In this document: positions 33,847 to 42,735 of the stretch, piece by piece
Numbering within the stretch: the first letter of the stretch is position 1
Layout: every line of letters begins with the position of its first letter
Origin: an uncultured Rhizobiaceae group bacterium
GTDB lineage: Bacteria; Pseudomonadota; Alphaproteobacteria; Rhizobiales; Rhizobiaceae
Assembly: GCA_947501445.1 (NCBI GenBank)
Contig: CANMVS010000025.1
Span: 1 to 64,000, forward strand
Length of the DNA: 64,000 nucleotides
Direction of reading: 5' to 3'
Notes under the pieces: generated by a model
Database searches by the model: none
What the model saw: only the letters and a program-made list of their open reading frames with translations
Told to the model about the DNA's origin: nothing
Program-made: the position numbers and the translations under genes

Positions 33847-35217
33847 ATGGTTGATCATCCCGGTTTAGACGCATTTTTGAAACAGCCCCTTTCGCGCACG
33901 CTGTGGGGCAGACGAACCCGGCGCGTCAGCCGCGGCAGCGATGTTGAAGCGGGTTCGATGACCTATAAATCGTCCAATGAGCGCGCACCGCTGTGCGCGC
34001 TTGAGGAGGCTATTCTGATTGCGGCAACGGGTGCTTCGGGCCTCACCATGCCCGATCGACCCTTTGCCGATCCAAAAACCGGTGATCCGATCATGGCAAA
34101 GCCGAACCTGATGATGCAGGGCCGCACCGCCGGTAGTCCGGATAATGCGCAGGGCACGCACTTTTTCATGATCAACGACAGCGGCACCTATTTTCTGCGC
34201 CGCATTGAGCCTTTGGCGGCAGGGGTGGATGGCTGGACACCTGAAATTCTGATCGAGCGTGCCGAACGCACAAAGGTCAAGGTTCTGGACCGCCGCATAG
34301 ATGTGCCCGGAGATGATCGCGATTTTCCTGCCTATCTGGATTCAAACCGGTTTCTGTCCAACCTGCCGGGGACGACCATATTCTTTCCGGTCGTTGATCT
34401 GTCCCATCAATATATCAACGGTTTGATGTATCTTTTGACCCAGCCTGAAAAAGCGCGACCCGCCTTCGTCGATGACCGTAATTTTTACCAGCCTGCGGGC
34501 ATCAAGAAATGGATCAAGAGCGGTTTTTTGAACGAAGACATTAAAGTACCGCTCGGACTGATCAAGCAAATGCGCACGCAGATTGAAGCCGACCTGCTGG
34601 TGCAGAACCTGTTCCTTGTCACAGAAGCATTGGGCCTTGGTGGATGGATACACGGATCCATATCGCCACCGGTGCTGATGGGAGACCCCAAGTTTCGGGA
34701 TCGCTATGGCAATATGCTGGATTTTGATTACCAGTCACCACCCTGGAAACTGATGGATATTCTGCGTTGGCATACGCTGCCGATCAAAAAGATGGAGCAC
34801 ATTCGAACTCATGCAACGAGCCTGCGGCACAAGGGCGAATATCTGATCAAGGCGAAATGCCCACCCAATTATGATTCAATGTCTGAAGCTGTCGATACCG
34901 TTATGGCCGGCAAATTCGGACCGGAAGGCATCTATAAGGATACAGATCTTTTCAAGCACATTTACAAGGAAGATTATGGTGATCGCTACCTGGCTGAGGC
35001 GGCAGAATATGGTGGCGAGGTTGTGGAATGTGTTCGGGCAATATGTGATTATATCTACGATACCCATGGTCGGTTTCCGGCCCATTGCGATGCTATCGAG
35101 GCACCCGGAATCTGGCTGCAGACGCATCACATAGAAGAAGAATATTATGATCGCTTCTTCAAGAACGGCAAGACAGATGTCCATGCGGCCCATGACAGCC
35201 GCTGGCATGCGTCTTGA
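33847..35217 (+). CDS. uncharacterised protein with divergent nitroreductase-like features
   Basis: A 456-residue protein. The N-terminal segment LWGRRTRRVSRG plus LCALEEAILIAATGASGLTM, and the later QIEADLLVQNLFLVTEALGL, resemble the two conserved helical regions of FMN-dependent nitroreductase-fold proteins, with a long, unfamiliar middle and C-terminal part. I cannot name a function. GGAGAG precedes the ATG, which lies 41 bases after the stop of the fusion haem enzyme, so the two are probably cotranscribed and may share a lipid or oxylipin pathway. A redox step on the haem enzyme's product is one possibility. Confidence 0.6.
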   Translation: MVDHPGLDAFLKQPLSRTLWGRRTRRVSRGSDVEAGSMTYKSSNERAPLCALEEAILIAATGASGLTMPDRPFADPKTGDPIMAKPNLMMQGRTAGSPDNAQGTHFFMINDSGTYFLRRIEPLAAGVDGWTPEILIERAERTKVKVLDRRIDVPGDDRDFPAYLDSNRFLSNLPGTTIFFPVVDLSHQYINGLMYLLTQPEKARPAFVDDRNFYQPAGIKKWIKSGFLNEDIKVPLGLIKQMRTQIEADLLVQNLFLVTEALGLGGWIHGSISPPVLMGDPKFRDRYGNMLDFDYQSPPWKLMDILRWHTLPIKKMEHIRTHATSLRHKGEYLIKAKCPPNYDSMSEAVDTVMAGKFGPEGIYKDTDLFKHIYKEDYGDRYLAEAAEYGGEVVECVRAICDYIYDTHGRFPAHCDAIEAPGIWLQTHHIEEEYYDRFFKNGKTDVHAAHDSRWHAS

Positions 35218-35232
35218 GTGAGGCATTATTAG

Positions 35233-35245
35233 TTGACTCAGTCAA
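35233..35245. promoter_or_regulatory. MarR-type operator-like palindrome
   Basis: TTGACT-C-AGTCAA is a perfect 13-base palindrome (6-base arms, one central base), the size and style of MarR-family operators. It lies 41 bases before the MarR-GNAT start. TTGACT could also be a -35 element, in which case repressor binding would block the promoter. Confidence 0.5.
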
Positions 35246-35255
35246 GTAACTGACG

Positions 35256-35288
35256 CATTCTTCAATCCGCATAAAGGATTGAAGAATG
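35256..35288 (+). promoter_or_regulatory. 13-bp perfect inverted repeat covering the ribosome site and start codon of marR-GNAT gene
   Basis: CATTCTTCAATCC (35256-35268) and GGATTGAAGAATG (35276-35288) are exact inverted copies separated by 7 bases. The right arm includes the GGA ribosome-binding site and the ATG start (35286-35288). In RNA it would form a hairpin hiding the start; in DNA it could be an operator. Confidence 0.6.
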
Positions 35289-36218
35289 AGTGAAGCCGAG
35301 ACAATTGATCAACAGGCATTGGCAGTACGGGCCTTCAACCGTTTTTACACACGTCAGATCGGCCTGCTTAATGAAGGGCTGTTGAAAAGCCGGTTCTCGT
35401 TGACCGAAGTGCGGGTTCTTTACGAACTGGCGCATCGCGATGATCTGAGTGCCAGCGATATCATCAGTGATCTCGGATTGGACGCCGGATATCTCAGCCG
35501 TCTGCTGAAAAAATTTCAGTCCAGCGGCCTGATTGTTCGCTCACCCTCACCGCGCGATGCAAGGCAGTACATTCTGAATCTCACGCAAAAGGGCAGGGAC
35601 GTCTTCGCGCCTCTCAATCAGACGTCGGCAGAGGAGATCACTGCAATGCTGTGTGACCTGCGTCCATCAGACCGGGTAAAAATGTTGCAGGCTATGGAGA
35701 CGATACAGGAGCTTTTGTCACCGGAACCAGCCGATAAAGGAAGCTTTCACTTACGCCCATTGCAAAGTGGAGATATTGGTTGGATAGCCCATCGTCAGGG
35801 CATTTTATACGCCCGTGAATATGGATTTGATGCCACATTCGAGGCGCTGGTGGCGCAAATCGCAGCAGATTTCGTCGATAATCATAATCCGAGCGCCGAA
35901 CAATGCTGGATTGCCGAGCGCAATGGGGCGATCCTCGGCAGCGTATTTGTCGTGCGCCAATCGGACACGGTTGCCAAATTGCGGCTGCTGTATGTTGAGC
36001 CACTGGCCCGGGGGCTGGGGCTTGGTGGTGCACTTGTTGATCAATGTATCGAATATGCCCGTGCGCGGGGCTATTCTACATTGACATTATGGACAAACGA
36101 CAATCTGGATGCAGCCATCCACCTTTATCAGACCAGGGGTTTTATCCTTGATCGCGAGGAAAAGCACAATTCATTCGGCTGCGATCTTGTGGGCCAGCAC
36201 TGGAATTTGCAGCTTTGA
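35286..36218 (+). CDS. MarR-type HTH fused to GNAT acetyltransferase
   Basis: A 310-residue fusion. Residues 1-145 form a MarR winged helix (FSLTEVRVLYELAHRDDLSA, LGLDAGYLSRLLKKFQSSGL, RSPSPRDARQYILNLTQKG). Residues about 155-305 form a GNAT domain with the acetyl-CoA loop LYVEPLARGLGLGGALVDQC and the C-terminal IHLYQTRGFIL. This architecture is known in proteobacteria, but its targets are mostly undefined. The next gene (DMT transporter) overlaps its stop (TTGA), so regulator and exporter are coupled: the protein may sense or acetylate the compound the transporter moves. Confidence 0.93.
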   Translation: MSEAETIDQQALAVRAFNRFYTRQIGLLNEGLLKSRFSLTEVRVLYELAHRDDLSASDIISDLGLDAGYLSRLLKKFQSSGLIVRSPSPRDARQYILNLTQKGRDVFAPLNQTSAEEITAMLCDLRPSDRVKMLQAMETIQELLSPEPADKGSFHLRPLQSGDIGWIAHRQGILYAREYGFDATFEALVAQIAADFVDNHNPSAEQCWIAERNGAILGSVFVVRQSDTVAKLRLLYVEPLARGLGLGGALVDQCIEYARARGYSTLTLWTNDNLDAAIHLYQTRGFILDREEKHNSFGCDLVGQHWNLQL

Positions 36219-37087
36219 ATAATGCTGAGCGAAGGCTGGCGCTCGCAGCTGCAGCCACAACCGCCATTCTGGTAGGTGCCACATTTGTCGCTACACGATT
36301 TGTCGCAACGCAAATCGAACCGGCATCGCTGGCATTTCTTCGTTACTTTATCGCCCTGTTATTTCTGGGGCCCTTTGCCTATTTCAGCGGAGCGCTTTCC
36401 ATTCGGCGCGATGACATCGTTCCTGTGGTGATATTGGGTGTTTTTCAGTTCGCTGTTGTTATCATCCTGCTCAATTTCAGCCTGTTGCACCTGCCCGCCT
36501 CGCGCAGCGCACTCCTGTTTGCGCAGTTGCCATTGTTGACCATGGTAATTGCAGCTCTGATGGGCCGCGAGCGTTTGACCATGGTCAAATCCTTGGGCGT
36601 CATATTAACAGTTATCGGTGTCAGCATAACCCTGGGCGAGCGGCTTGTGGAGGGTGCTGTGCCATCCGAGTGGATCGGTGCGGCTGCCGCATTGGCAGCT
36701 GCAGTGTTCGGTGCCGGTTGTTCGGTTTTGTTTCGCCCCTATCTGCAGCGCAACTCCACGGTCGCAGTTGGCACATTGTCGATGTTGGCTTCGGTTCTGT
36801 TTCTGGCGGCACCGGCAGGGATGGAAGGTTTTTTCGCGGGTCTTCCCAATTTTGATCCGCTGGTATGGGCAAATATTGTTTTCATTGGTCTTGCTAGCAG
36901 CACCGGCTTTGTTATGTGGCTTTGGTCGCTCAAAATTGTAGGACCAACGAATGTGTCAGTCTTCTTTGCCCTCAGTCCCGTCACAGCCGCCCTGTTGGGT
37001 GTTGCCCTCTTGGGTGAAGCCTATTCGGTGTCAGGCTTCATCGGTCTCGTAACGGTTGTCACCGGTATATGGGTCGCGGTTCGTTAG
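36215..37087 (+). CDS. EamA/DMT-family transporter
   Basis: A 290-residue membrane protein with about ten hydrophobic segments in two EamA repeats ([40 protein letters not shown]). The start is a TTG overlapping the MarR-GNAT stop as TTGA; no in-frame ATG occurs before the first membrane segments. Translational coupling to the regulator suggests efflux of a compound handled by the acetyltransferase. Its stop overlaps the convergent AAC(3)-I-like gene by four bases. Confidence 0.87.
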   Translation: MNNAERRLALAAAATTAILVGATFVATRFVATQIEPASLAFLRYFIALLFLGPFAYFSGALSIRRDDIVPVVILGVFQFAVVIILLNFSLLHLPASRSALLFAQLPLLTMVIAALMGRERLTMVKSLGVILTVIGVSITLGERLVEGAVPSEWIGAAAALAAAVFGAGCSVLFRPYLQRNSTVAVGTLSMLASVLFLAAPAGMEGFFAGLPNFDPLVWANIVFIGLASSTGFVMWLWSLKIVGPTNVSVFFALSPVTAALLGVALLGEAYSVSGFIGLVTVVTGIWVAVR

Positions 37088-37566
37088 GGGGTTGCATTGG
37101 TTGCTGGAACCTCGATATCAAAATGCATGACGTCCTCACGGGTACCAAGCTTTGTATAAAGGGCAATAGCAGGGTCATCACCATAATCGGCCTGCACAAA
37201 AATCACATAGGCCCCAAGTGAGGAGGCGATGGCCTGCAACTGTGCAACGAGCGCCGTTGCAATCCCCTCACGACGGCATTGTGATGCCACAGCCAGATCA
37301 TAAATATAGACTTCACTACGCTCCTGTTCGAATTTGTGCAGCACATAGGCTGCAAGACCACCAACCACCTCCTCGCCTTTAAGGGCCGCCAGAGCGATGA
37401 ATGTATCGCTGCCAAGAAGCCGCCGGCACCATGTTTCGCCCGGGCGATGACGGTTATAGTGTTCGTCATCCTCAAAGGCCTGCGCAAACACGGACAGCAT
37501 GCCGTTCAAAATCGGTACGTCGTCAATAGTGAGTTGCTGAATGTGGTAGGAAGGTGGAACTGTCAT
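37084..37566 (-). CDS. AAC(3)-I-like aminoglycoside N-acetyltransferase homologue (GNAT)
   Basis: A 160-residue GNAT protein. It shares long near-identical stretches with plasmid-borne AAC(3)-I enzymes: [60 protein letters not shown] and [15 protein letters not shown], compared from memory. The acetyl-CoA loop is in [13 protein letters not shown]. It would acetylate the 3-amino group of gentamicin-type aminoglycosides if function is conserved. An in-frame ATG at 37635 with a fair ribosome site would add 23 residues; the domain begins after the ATG chosen here. It is a chromosomal gene with no integron, cassette site or transposase nearby. Confidence 0.85.
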   Translation of the reverse strand: MTVPPSYHIQQLTIDDVPILNGMLSVFAQAFEDDEHYNRHRPGETWCRRLLGSDTFIALAALKGEEVVGGLAAYVLHKFEQERSEVYIYDLAVASQCRREGIATALVAQLQAIASSLGAYVIFVQADYGDDPAIALYTKLGTREDVMHFDIEVPATNATP

Positions 37567-37673
37567 GTCATGAGGAAGCCTTGTCGAGAGTGAGTTGATG
37601 TCAGCAATATTAGAAGAAATCGGAAGAAACGCCATAATGCGCGCTTTCCGTGTTCATTGGGTCGTTGGATGAA

Positions 37674-38165
37674 ATGAACTTACGGTCTGAAAATGCCTCG
37701 CTTGCCGAGCTGCGTATTCTGCCAGCAGTTACCCGTGACGTGGATCTGGTCGTAAAAATCAGCGCTGAGGCTTACACCAAAATCTACAACGATGTGATTG
37801 GTGCTGTTCCAAAACCTGCATACGAAAACTATGCTCCGCGCATAGCGCGATCCGAAGTGTATCTTGGGTACATTGGCAGTGAAGCCTGTTGTGTTCTGGT
37901 TCTGGAAAATCAGCACCCAACACTTCTGATATACAGCGTCGCTGTCTGTCCCCGCTGGCAAGGGTGTGGATTTGCCACGCAGCTGCTGAACTTTGCATGC
38001 AGGTTTGCGTTTGATAATGGTTTTGCTGCCGCTGCGCTTTATACCAACATCAAGATGCTCGCAAACATCAGGCTCTATGAGCGTTGCGGATTTATTCCGC
38101 AGGGCTCTCGTCCACACCCGACGCGGGCAGATGAAATGCTGTTGGATATGCTCAGGAAAATCTAG
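37674..38165 (+). CDS. GNAT family N-acetyltransferase
   Basis: A 163-residue GNAT protein. The acetyl-CoA binding motif is YSVAVCPRWQGCGFATQLL (the usual Q/R-x-x-G-x-G/A is present as WQGCGFA), followed by NIRLYERCGF near the C-terminus. The ATG is preferred over a GTG eight codons upstream. It is divergent from the AAC(3)-I-like gene. The substrate cannot be predicted. Confidence 0.87.
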   Translation: MNLRSENASLAELRILPAVTRDVDLVVKISAEAYTKIYNDVIGAVPKPAYENYAPRIARSEVYLGYIGSEACCVLVLENQHPTLLIYSVAVCPRWQGCGFATQLLNFACRFAFDNGFAAAALYTNIKMLANIRLYERCGFIPQGSRPHPTRADEMLLDMLRKI

Positions 38166-38243
38166 CAGCGGTTATCGGGTTCTGTATTTTCTCACTTCTG
38201 CGCTTTCCTGCCGACATTGGGTTGATTTAGAGAGGGTCAATGA

Positions 38244-38381
38244 ATGTCACCTGGACTGATCATTGAGTTGCCCAATTGGACATCGTACTTCCAGTCTGTT
38301 TCATGGCCTGTCGCTCTACGAACCCATTTTGAATATGCGATCAATGTGGTGGTGCCCAAGCTGGATACACCGGAAGATTAG
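38244..38381 (+). CDS. possible 45-residue small protein or gene remnant
   Basis: An open frame from ATG (MSPGLIIELPNWTSYF...) to TAG with GAGAGGG about eight bases upstream. The amino-acid mix (Trp, Pro, Val, Leu, charged tail KLDTPED) looks protein-like, but no family is recognised. It may be a fragment of a lost gene. Confidence 0.28.
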   Translation: MSPGLIIELPNWTSYFQSVSWPVALRTHFEYAINVVVPKLDTPED

Positions 38382-38655
38382 GCCACCTGCACCGAGGCGT
38401 ACTTTTATGTGTCATACATCAAACGATTTGAAAGTCTGGGGGTGTTGCGGTAATTTACGGTCCTCAATGAGGAAGCGAGATGAATTGTAAAGACGTTGCC
38501 TTCAGATGAATCCCGCAGGATACCAACGCCTAAGCAACCTTAAAAGATGTGCTAAATCAACTGTTTTGGTCATTTTCTGCAAAAAATCCCGGTCTGTTCA
38601 TTTGCCATTCAGGTGAAAAAGACCTATATTAGATACTTGGAATGGAGTAACAGTC

Positions 38656-38748
38656 ATGAAAAAATTTGTGCTTTTGGGCATGATGTATGTTTTGACATTT
38701 GTTGCCACACATAGTGCGTTGGCTAACCCGGATTTAATTCTACCCTGA
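38656..38748 (+). CDS. 30-residue signal-peptide ORF (microprotein or truncated secreted protein)
   Basis: ATG with GGAG eight bases upstream encodes MKKFVLLGMMYVLTFVATHS followed by ALANPDLILP and TGA. This is a textbook signal peptide with an ALA cleavage site, leaving a mature part of only seven residues. It is either a secreted micro-peptide or the 5' remnant of a gene cut by a stop. It is convergent with the 710-residue membrane protein gene. Confidence 0.4.
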   Translation: MKKFVLLGMMYVLTFVATHSALANPDLILP

Positions 38749-38796
38749 TTTTCGGAACACTGTGCGATTACGTGGGATTGAACTTGCTCTGTTGTT

Positions 38797-40929
38797 TTAG
38801 TTTCGCTTATCCAGGACATTTTCCAAAACATTGATTCTAGCTTCGAGATCACGTTGGAGCCATTCAGCATGTGATGATTGGAACCGTTGATGCGAGTTGT
38901 TTTTCCTTCGAGCGTTTTTCTCCTGTTCAGCATGACCTGCAATCAGTGAAGCTGCAAGGCGGTAGGCACTTATTGCAGTCTCCAATTTGTCTTTCAGCCA
39001 GATTCTATAATTGTCGCCAATAGGCCGTTTGAACCGTACCTTCTGGGTTTGTGCCATACCATAGGATCGAAGGTTTTCTGCACGCGATGCATCATATCTG
39101 GATTTTCCACCGCGAGCCTTCAGATACACCCACAAGCAGGACGTATCCGCATTAACCAGTTCTGCCAGAATTCCGTCGACCCTTGGGGCCAGAGTATGCT
39201 CATAATCCGCATGACCAATACCCCTGGAAGCCAGAACGGAGATTGTCGACTGATATGCTGCCAAAAGGAGTAATTGCGAGGGCTTGTAATCGGCCTCAGC
39301 TAGCAGTGAGCAACGCGTAGTGATGGGGTGACGCTCGAAACTGGCTGCATTGATCGTCTGGTCAGAGACCCTGTCAAATGTTGGCAGTTGAAGATAAATT
39401 GATCGCTTTCGAATGACCGGAATTTGTTCAAATCTTCCAATATATGTGTTGAGTTGCCTGATATTCTCTTCCAGAACCACATCAGTGAAACTTCTGATTT
39501 CCGGATCCCTTGCCCACGCATCATAAATTGCGGATTGTATTGAAAGTGCCCGAAATTCCATCCAGAACCTGAGGCTGTCGACGTTCGGTGTTCTGCCGCC
39601 GTTACTTTGCATGGATGTGGAGATCCATTTATCCAAAACGCCGATTGCAACAGGGTATTGCTGATCAAGCGCCAGCAAAGTGGCATATAAAATCGAAAAA
39701 TAGGGACGCTCTTGCATTTCATTACTAAAGGGATAATAGAAGAAATTGCCGGGCATCTCGCTAAATTGCACACCAAAGATACTTCTTTGTGATGGGGGGT
39801 GCAATTCTGACATGGCTGCTCTGAGTTGATTGCATTTGCCTTCATACTGAGGGAAGGTGTGTACATAGTTTTTAAGCCCATCTGATATCTGGAATATATG
39901 TTGGCGCAGGGGATAATAAGCAACTTCCATTCCAATATGGTCACCCGTCCGATTGTTTATAGCCGCAACCAGCGGTATTAGGCTTCGAACATGTTCCCGA
40001 AATGGTGTTTTGTTTCCATCAGCATATTTGCTGTAGGCAAGACATCGTGCAAAATGCATCAGAGGCGCTATGTTTCTGGCAACGTCGTTGAGTTGCTCAA
40101 GCTTCTTGCAGCGTGGCTCCTTTTGCCCCCCCGCATCGTCGAAACATTGAAAAGCGTGGCGGGCATAATCATAATCTCTTTTTGCTAAAGCGCCCACGGA
40201 AGCAAGGTAAAAAGCACCAAATGAGCCGTCGTATTTGTATTCACTGTTTCCCCGTAGTCTGTTTATGTCGAGTGTCCGCTCTTCTCGATTCAGAACTGCC
40301 TGTGTCTGGTTTTGCAGTTGAAATTTCACCACAGGCGAATCAACCTGAAATCCGGAAATCAGTTCCTGGATCGAAAATGTGGTTGTTCCCAATATGAATA
40401 TGATTGCCAGCAGGCCTCCTTCAAGCTTTTCAACGAAAGTGAGTGAGGGAGCAGGATCGCTTTTGGCAGAGGGTTCGAAAACCTCTGTTACCTTTTCAAC
40501 GACCCGCCCCTGTTGGTCGGTATGAACTTCCTTGACGGTTTTCTTCACCGAAGGGGCTTGTGACGCGGATTTTGTCGCTTTCAGCCCATCCCGACGGTAA
40601 ATACGCGTTAGCCAGATTGCCGAAAGGAATCCGAAAATTAATCCGAGGGCCAGACGGTTGAAAAGTGGTCCGGTCACAATGTCGTAGGTTGAATACAGAT
40701 AGTTAGTTGGTTTGATTACTTGCAACGTTGAGACGTATACTGCCAGACAAATTGCGATTAGAATTACTATTGTTACCACCCAAACAACTGCCTCACGACT
40801 GAGATACAAACGGGAATTTCTCAGTGAAATCAAAATTGATCCTGTTTTATCTGATCGATCTGAATGCAGGAATATCAGCACATAGGATAGGCATAGCGAG
40901 GCAATTGATGAAACGATGAATATGATCAC
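38797..40929 (-). CDS. uncharacterised 710-residue membrane protein
   Basis: I do not recognise this protein. It has three N-terminal hydrophobic segments (about 2-22, 48-70, 90-110), a basic cytoplasmic-looking stretch with KKTVKEVHTDQQGRVVEKV, a fourth hydrophobic segment (about 170-190, LLAIIFILGTTTFSIQELI), then about 500 soluble, mostly helical residues with TPR-like character (SVGALAKRDYDYARHAFQCF) and a charged C-terminal helix (EWLQRDLEARINVLENVL). The gene is more A/T-rich than its neighbours and has no partner. A perfect CRP-type box lies 61 bases upstream. Confidence 0.8.
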   Translation of the reverse strand: MIIFIVSSIASLCLSYVLIFLHSDRSDKTGSILISLRNSRLYLSREAVVWVVTIVILIAICLAVYVSTLQVIKPTNYLYSTYDIVTGPLFNRLALGLIFGFLSAIWLTRIYRRDGLKATKSASQAPSVKKTVKEVHTDQQGRVVEKVTEVFEPSAKSDPAPSLTFVEKLEGGLLAIIFILGTTTFSIQELISGFQVDSPVVKFQLQNQTQAVLNREERTLDINRLRGNSEYKYDGSFGAFYLASVGALAKRDYDYARHAFQCFDDAGGQKEPRCKKLEQLNDVARNIAPLMHFARCLAYSKYADGNKTPFREHVRSLIPLVAAINNRTGDHIGMEVAYYPLRQHIFQISDGLKNYVHTFPQYEGKCNQLRAAMSELHPPSQRSIFGVQFSEMPGNFFYYPFSNEMQERPYFSILYATLLALDQQYPVAIGVLDKWISTSMQSNGGRTPNVDSLRFWMEFRALSIQSAIYDAWARDPEIRSFTDVVLEENIRQLNTYIGRFEQIPVIRKRSIYLQLPTFDRVSDQTINAASFERHPITTRCSLLAEADYKPSQLLLLAAYQSTISVLASRGIGHADYEHTLAPRVDGILAELVNADTSCLWVYLKARGGKSRYDASRAENLRSYGMAQTQKVRFKRPIGDNYRIWLKDKLETAISAYRLAASLIAGHAEQEKNARRKNNSHQRFQSSHAEWLQRDLEARINVLENVLDKRN

Positions 40930-40989
40930 GGCCTGTCCCCCTGCCTGAATGTCGTGTGTAGCATTTTACCCCGTCGGTGGAGAAAACAG

Positions 40990-41005
40990 TGTGATGTAGC
41001 TCACA
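40990..41005. promoter_or_regulatory. CRP/FNR-family box upstream of the 710-residue membrane protein
   Basis: TGTGA-TGTAGC-TCACA matches the canonical CRP half-sites exactly with a 6-base spacer. It is centred about 68 bases upstream of the start codon of the minus-strand membrane protein gene, a position suited to activation. The downstream end of rsgA is on its other side. Confidence 0.55.
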
Positions 41006-41118
41006 GAGTATTTCTGCCTGTCTGCATGTCGATCCCAGCAGCAACATCCATGTATTTTTGGCGCATGCTTTTGAACATATGCAAGCGCCAATTGCCCCAT
41101 CGGAGCGATGGTTCCAAT

Positions 41119-42222
41119 CTATTTGGGGCTGGTCTTCTTGACCGAACGAATGAGTTTGCCGAATTGCCGGTCTTTGTGTCTGCGTTCGGCCAGGGACGCT
41201 GAATTGAAGCGGTTTTCAGCCATGAGCTTGCGCCACCGCTGCAATCGGTCTTCATCAATGATGCCCTCAGTGATAGCGTTGATAACCGCACAACCCGGTT
41301 CACTATCGTGCTTGCAATCGGAGAAACGGCAGCCATCGGCAAGGGAGGTAATATCGGCAAAGACATCATCCAAACCACTGCCGGCATCGGCAATCTGCAA
41401 TTCACGCATACCCGGCGTATCAAGCACCAGCGTGCCATTGGGCATGTTGTATAACTGACGGTGCGTGGTTGTGTGGCGGCCCTTTGCATCATCTTCCCGA
41501 ATAGCCTGTGTGGCCACTTTTTCCTCACCGGACAGGGCGTTGACCAAGGTAGACTTGCCAACGCCTGAGGAGCCGACAAAGGCCAGCGTATTGCCGGGTC
41601 TGCACCATGGCGCGAGGCGATCACCGGCATCGCTGTGTCGGGCGTCTAGCAGCAATACCTGTGCGGTTCCGGCAATGCTCTGCGCCTGTGTGTGATAGGA
41701 CGTTGTGTCTTCTGCCAGATCCGCTTTCGTCAGGACGACAACGGGTTCGACCTGCGCTTCCAGAGCAAGCGCCAGATAGCGTTCCAGCCGCGCCATGTTG
41801 AAATCCTGATTGCACGAGGACACAATAAACAGCGTGTCAACGTTCGCGGCGATCAACTGCACCTGCCGTGCAGAGCCCGGCGCGCGGCGTTTGATCAGGC
41901 TTTTACGGGGCAACACTCGTTTTGGGCGTTCACGTGCGCGATCCAGCAGCAGCCAGTCACCGACTGTTGCCTGTTCTTCAATCGGCAGGTCTGGTCCATT
42001 GGGCGGTTTTATCAGCGCCTGCAACCCATCACCTCTTACCTGCAATCCGTTGCGGTGAACGCCAAAAACCCGAACAGGCGGATATTGGGTCAATTCATCC
42101 ACATCGACGAGTTGGGCAAATGTGTTTTGCCAACCCAGTTTTTGCAATTGGTTTTCCTGTGCTTTGGCCACTGCCGGGGCACTGCCCAGAATTGCGGACC
42201 AATCTTGTGTTTTTTTCATCAT
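41119..42222 (-). CDS. rsgA: ribosome small subunit-dependent GTPase A (RsgA/YjeQ)
   Basis: A 368-residue circularly permuted GTPase that assists 30S maturation. Motif order is G4-G5-G1-G3 as in the family: VVLTKADLAE, then GSSGVGKSTLVNAL, then DTPGMREL. An N-terminal OB-fold region precedes the GTPase domain, and the C-terminal zinc knuckle is CRFSDCKHDSEPGC. AGAGACGA precedes the ATG (MMKKTQDWSAIL). It is probably monocistronic. Confidence 0.95.
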   Translation of the reverse strand: MMKKTQDWSAILGSAPAVAKAQENQLQKLGWQNTFAQLVDVDELTQYPPVRVFGVHRNGLQVRGDGLQALIKPPNGPDLPIEEQATVGDWLLLDRARERPKRVLPRKSLIKRRAPGSARQVQLIAANVDTLFIVSSCNQDFNMARLERYLALALEAQVEPVVVLTKADLAEDTTSYHTQAQSIAGTAQVLLLDARHSDAGDRLAPWCRPGNTLAFVGSSGVGKSTLVNALSGEEKVATQAIREDDAKGRHTTTHRQLYNMPNGTLVLDTPGMRELQIADAGSGLDDVFADITSLADGCRFSDCKHDSEPGCAVINAITEGIIDEDRLQRWRKLMAENRFNSASLAERRHKDRQFGKLIRSVKKTSPK

Positions 42223-42294
42223 TCGTCTCTTTATATGTATGATCACAGCGCAAAAGCCGATCGGCGACAGTGCCGCTGCTTTTGTTGCTCAAAT

Positions 42295-42735
42295 CTATGG
42301 AAGCTGAAGTTTGAGAACCCGTTCGCCGCTGGGTGCATGAAGCGCGTTGCTCACATGTTCAAAGCCGTAGGCTTCATAAAACCGGCGACCGATGGCGTTC
42401 CTTTCGAACACCTCCACGCTCAGGCTTTTGCGTTCCGGTCGCACATGATCAACCATTGCGCGACCAAGGCCTTGCCCATGAAAGTCCGGATGAAGAAACA
42501 GGCCACCGATTTCATCGTCAACCATGGCAATGAAGCCGACAGTGCTGCCGTCCAATACGGTAACACTGGTCTGTGCATGCACCAGATAGATGTGGCGCAT
42601 GCTATCGGCTTCCTGATCCAGGAACGATTGCGGCAAAAAGGAATGGGCGTGCGCACTCGCTGCACGCCAGATGTCAACGAGGTTATCTGCGTCGTCAGAT
42701 TTATAAGGTCTGATCATTGTCAGAGATTCTTTCAT
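42295..42735 (-). CDS. GNAT family N-acetyltransferase
   Basis: A 146-residue GNAT protein. The acetyl-CoA loop is LFLHPDFHGQGLGRAMVDHV and the C-terminal motif is NAIGRRFYEAYGFEHV. Length and layout are those of ElaA/YjaB-type small acetyltransferases (it begins IRPYKSDDADNLVDIWR). ATG at 42735 or 42717. No operon partner is visible. Confidence 0.88.
   Translation of the reverse strand: MKESLTMIRPYKSDDADNLVDIWRAASAHAHSFLPQSFLDQEADSMRHIYLVHAQTSVTVLDGSTVGFIAMVDDEIGGLFLHPDFHGQGLGRAMVDHVRPERKSLSVEVFERNAIGRRFYEAYGFEHVSNALHAPSGERVLKLQLP

Larger units (their letters stand above)
38166..38796. other. gene-poor, A/T-richer region with at most tiny ORFs
   Basis: 631 bases between the GNAT gene and the convergent 710-residue membrane protein gene. 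Apart from the possible 45-codon ORF at 38244-38381 and the signal-peptide ORF at 38656-38748, described separately, I find nothing. Base composition shifts to A/T here and into the next gene, consistent with a past insertion or gene decay; no repeats mark its ends. Confidence 0.45.

Noticed and set aside
38263-38490. 75-codon plus-strand ORF in the gene-poor region
   Set aside because: Rich in Cys, Trp, Ser and Arg with no ribosome site or family resemblance; it overlaps the more plausible 45-codon frame in another phase.
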